Shown here piece after piece: positions 62,627-64,000 of a stretch of 64,000 nucleotides of DNA. Numbering within the stretch: the stretch's first letter is position 1; each line of letters opens with the position of its first letter. Origin of the DNA: Streptomyces anulatus (GTDB lineage Bacteria; Actinomycetota; Actinomycetes; Streptomycetales; Streptomycetaceae); the NCBI RefSeq assembly GCF_000721175.1, contig NZ_JOEZ01000031.1, positions 4,148-68,147 on the forward strand, read 5' to 3'. Made by a program: the position numbers and the translations under genes. The notes under the pieces were generated by a model. That model was given only the letters and a program-made list of their open reading frames with translations. It was not told where the DNA came from and ran no database searches.

Positions 62627-63775
62627 TCACTGCTGCTCCCCGCCGTCCTCCTCCTCGTCCTCCACCGGCAGCCCCAGAACGAGCCGGGCCTCCCACTCCT
62701 CCGCGGACTCGTCCTCGTCGCCGTTGTAGTCCCAGCGCTTGCCGAACTCCGCCAGGGTGGGGGCCCTCGATGCGGACCGGTGGATGCCGGAGAGGGCGTC
62801 GAGCCGGTTCGCGAGCGCGGTGACCGGGCCGCGTGCCCGCGCCGGGAGGCCGTCGACCGCGCGCAGCAGCTTCGCCGACTCGGCCCCGCCTTCCGCCATC
62901 CGGTCGGCCCACGCCGTGGCCGCGGCGAGGTCGGTGTCCACCTGCTCGGGGACGCTGAACCAGGCCTCGGCCGAGGGCCGCATCGCCTTCAGGTACGCCA
63001 GTTGACCGGCGTCCCATGTGCCGGGGTCCTGCCGCAAGGAAGCCTCCGGCAGACCGGCCTCCGCGCCCAGCCAGCACCGCACGGTCCGGTCCCCGCCGGT
63101 CGCGCTGACCGACTCCGGGTAGTAGAAGGAGAATTCGACGGCCGGCAGGGTCCAGGTGTCCGGCGCGAAGCCGTGGAGCAGTGGCACGCAGCCCTCGAAG
63201 GCCTGCGCGGCGATGGCAGCGGGGTCGGAGATGGCATGGTCGCCCTTCAGCCGGAACGTTCCGTACACCTCGGCCGGATGCGGTCCGTCGCACGGCACGA
63301 TCTCGACGGACGGGTCCGTCATCCGCTCGTCCTCGCTCTCCTGGGCGGAGAACAGCCCGCCCGCCGGTGCGAAGCAGTCCCCGGCCTTCAGGTCGAACAG
63401 CGTTCCCGCCTTCGGCTCCTGGGGGCCGAAGAGGCTCTCGCCCTCCTCCGTCCACGCGGTGAACCGCGCCCCGCCGATCACCAGCAGCAGGGCGGTCAGG
63501 ATGACCACCGCCCCACCGACGGCCGTTCCGGCAATCGCGAGCCCCTTGCCGCGGCGGCCGGTGCGGGGGATCCGCACCAGCGCGACGATGCCGAGGACCA
63601 GTCCCAGTGGCGCGAGGCAGACGAGCAACGACAGCACGAGCGAGGCGACGGCGAGGCCGCTGAGCGGAGGCGGGGACACCGGCGGGCAGGGCGGCGGCCC
63701 GTGCGGGCCGGGCGCGGACGGCACGGAGGGTCCGGAAGGTCCGGAGGGCAAGGAGGAAGGCGGCGGCACGGTCAT
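62627..63775 (-). CDS. DUF4190 membrane protein with a C-terminal septum-formation-like domain
   Basis: 382 residues: Pro-rich N-terminus, a DUF4190 helical pair (SGLAVASLVLSLLVCLAPLG; GKGLAIAGTAVGGAVVILTA), then an outer domain with cysteines (KAGDCFAP, IVPCDGPHPAEVYG, FEGCVPLLHG, RCWLGAE) as in septum-formation lipoprotein-like (Septum_form) domains. ATG 63775. Function unknown. Confidence 0.85.
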   Translation of the reverse strand: MTVPPPSSLPSGPSGPSVPSAPGPHGPPPCPPVSPPPLSGLAVASLVLSLLVCLAPLGLVLGIVALVRIPRTGRRGKGLAIAGTAVGGAVVILTALLLVIGGARFTAWTEEGESLFGPQEPKAGTLFDLKAGDCFAPAGGLFSAQESEDERMTDPSVEIVPCDGPHPAEVYGTFRLKGDHAISDPAAIAAQAFEGCVPLLHGFAPDTWTLPAVEFSFYYPESVSATGGDRTVRCWLGAEAGLPEASLRQDPGTWDAGQLAYLKAMRPSAEAWFSVPEQVDTDLAAATAWADRMAEGGAESAKLLRAVDGLPARARGPVTALANRLDALSGIHRSASRAPTLAEFGKRWDYNGDEDESAEEWEARLVLGLPVEDEEEDGGEQQ

Positions 63776-63951
63776 GGTCCTGTGCCCTTTCGTCCGGTAG
63801 GCAGCGCAGGGATCCGTGTGGGGCCGGGGTGCCGGAACGGTAGCACCGGGCACCTGCGCGCCCGTGTCCGCCCACCCTCGCCACCTGCCCGTTCACGCCC
63901 TGCCCCGTGGCGCGCGGGTGTCGTGGGGGAGGGTGCGCGAGGATTGGGCCC

Positions 63952-64000
63952 ATGGCCAACCGACTTGCGCAGACCACCTCCCCGTACCTCCTCCAGCACG
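63952..64000 (+). CDS. 5' end of a thioredoxin-domain (DUF255/YyaL) protein
   Basis: The first 16 codons read MANRLAQTTSPYLLQH, the highly conserved start of the YyaL/SSP411 family, which carries a thioredoxin-like DUF255 domain followed by a six-hairpin domain. The gene runs off the right edge. Confidence 0.85.
   Translation, partial: MANRLAQTTSPYLLQH

Overview
The window is high-GC actinobacterial chromosome, almost certainly Streptomyces. The markers are the sigQ / afsQ1-afsQ2 / lipoprotein locus, a mycothiol S-conjugate amidase, a two-part acyl-CoA carboxylase with its epsilon subunit, the 42-residue membrane protein MmpB, a DUF397/HATPase remnant and an LAxTG sortase substrate. From memory, gene order follows the core arm of Streptomyces chromosomes around sigQ to mca; no alignment was run.

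Layout. 0-8 kb: adenosine deaminase, small secreted proteins, a VanZ-like protein, the translationally coupled afsQ1-afsQ2-lipoprotein operon and divergent sigQ, then a nucleoside-kinase-like gene. 8-16 kb: a nucleoside/deoxyribose salvage cluster (deoC with two aldehyde dehydrogenase genes, a phosphohexose/phosphopentomutase, purine nucleoside phosphorylase). add, deoC and the phosphorylase share an identical 12-bp palindrome next to apparently leaderless starts. 16-27 kb: flavin disulfide reductase, DeoR and TetR regulators, acyl-CoA carboxylase (biotin carboxylase/BCCP, carboxyltransferase, epsilon), mmpB, Maf and biotin ligase. 26-34 kb: adenylate cyclase, enoyl-CoA hydratase, a GAF-GGDEF protein behind a perfect BldD-box match, histidine ammonia-lyase, a sortase-type surface protein and an L,D-transpeptidase lipoprotein. 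34-42 kb: decayed HATPase/DUF397 DNA, RDD protein, glutamate dehydrogenase, small membrane proteins, a ClgR-like regulator and a TetR/hydrolase divergon. 42-56 kb: msrA carrying a small integrative element, a LysR/frameshifted MFS pair, cystathionine gamma-synthase, a sigma-like gene, MarR, threonine ammonia-lyase with an IS5-family element at its stop codon, and an ABC exporter. 56-64 kb: greA, mca, a 1073-residue STAND/TPR protein, a DUF4190-type membrane protein and the start of a thioredoxin-like (DUF255) gene.

Mobile DNA is the most informative part. (1) A roughly 2.77-kb element (about 42128-44903) has a serine integrase and one cargo gene. It is inserted in the 3' end of msrA, re-supplies that 3' end, and leaves the old 28-codon tail stranded on the far side. 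(2) Two copies of a roughly 165-bp MITE-like repeat and one intact IS5-family element are each inserted exactly at a TGA stop codon, duplicating the TGA so that the host gene still ends correctly. Many intergenic regions just after stop codons also hold short, unrelated tandem repeats.

Functions named here rest on recognised motifs and family knowledge. Attachment-site boundaries, operator assignments and leaderless starts are inference from pattern.
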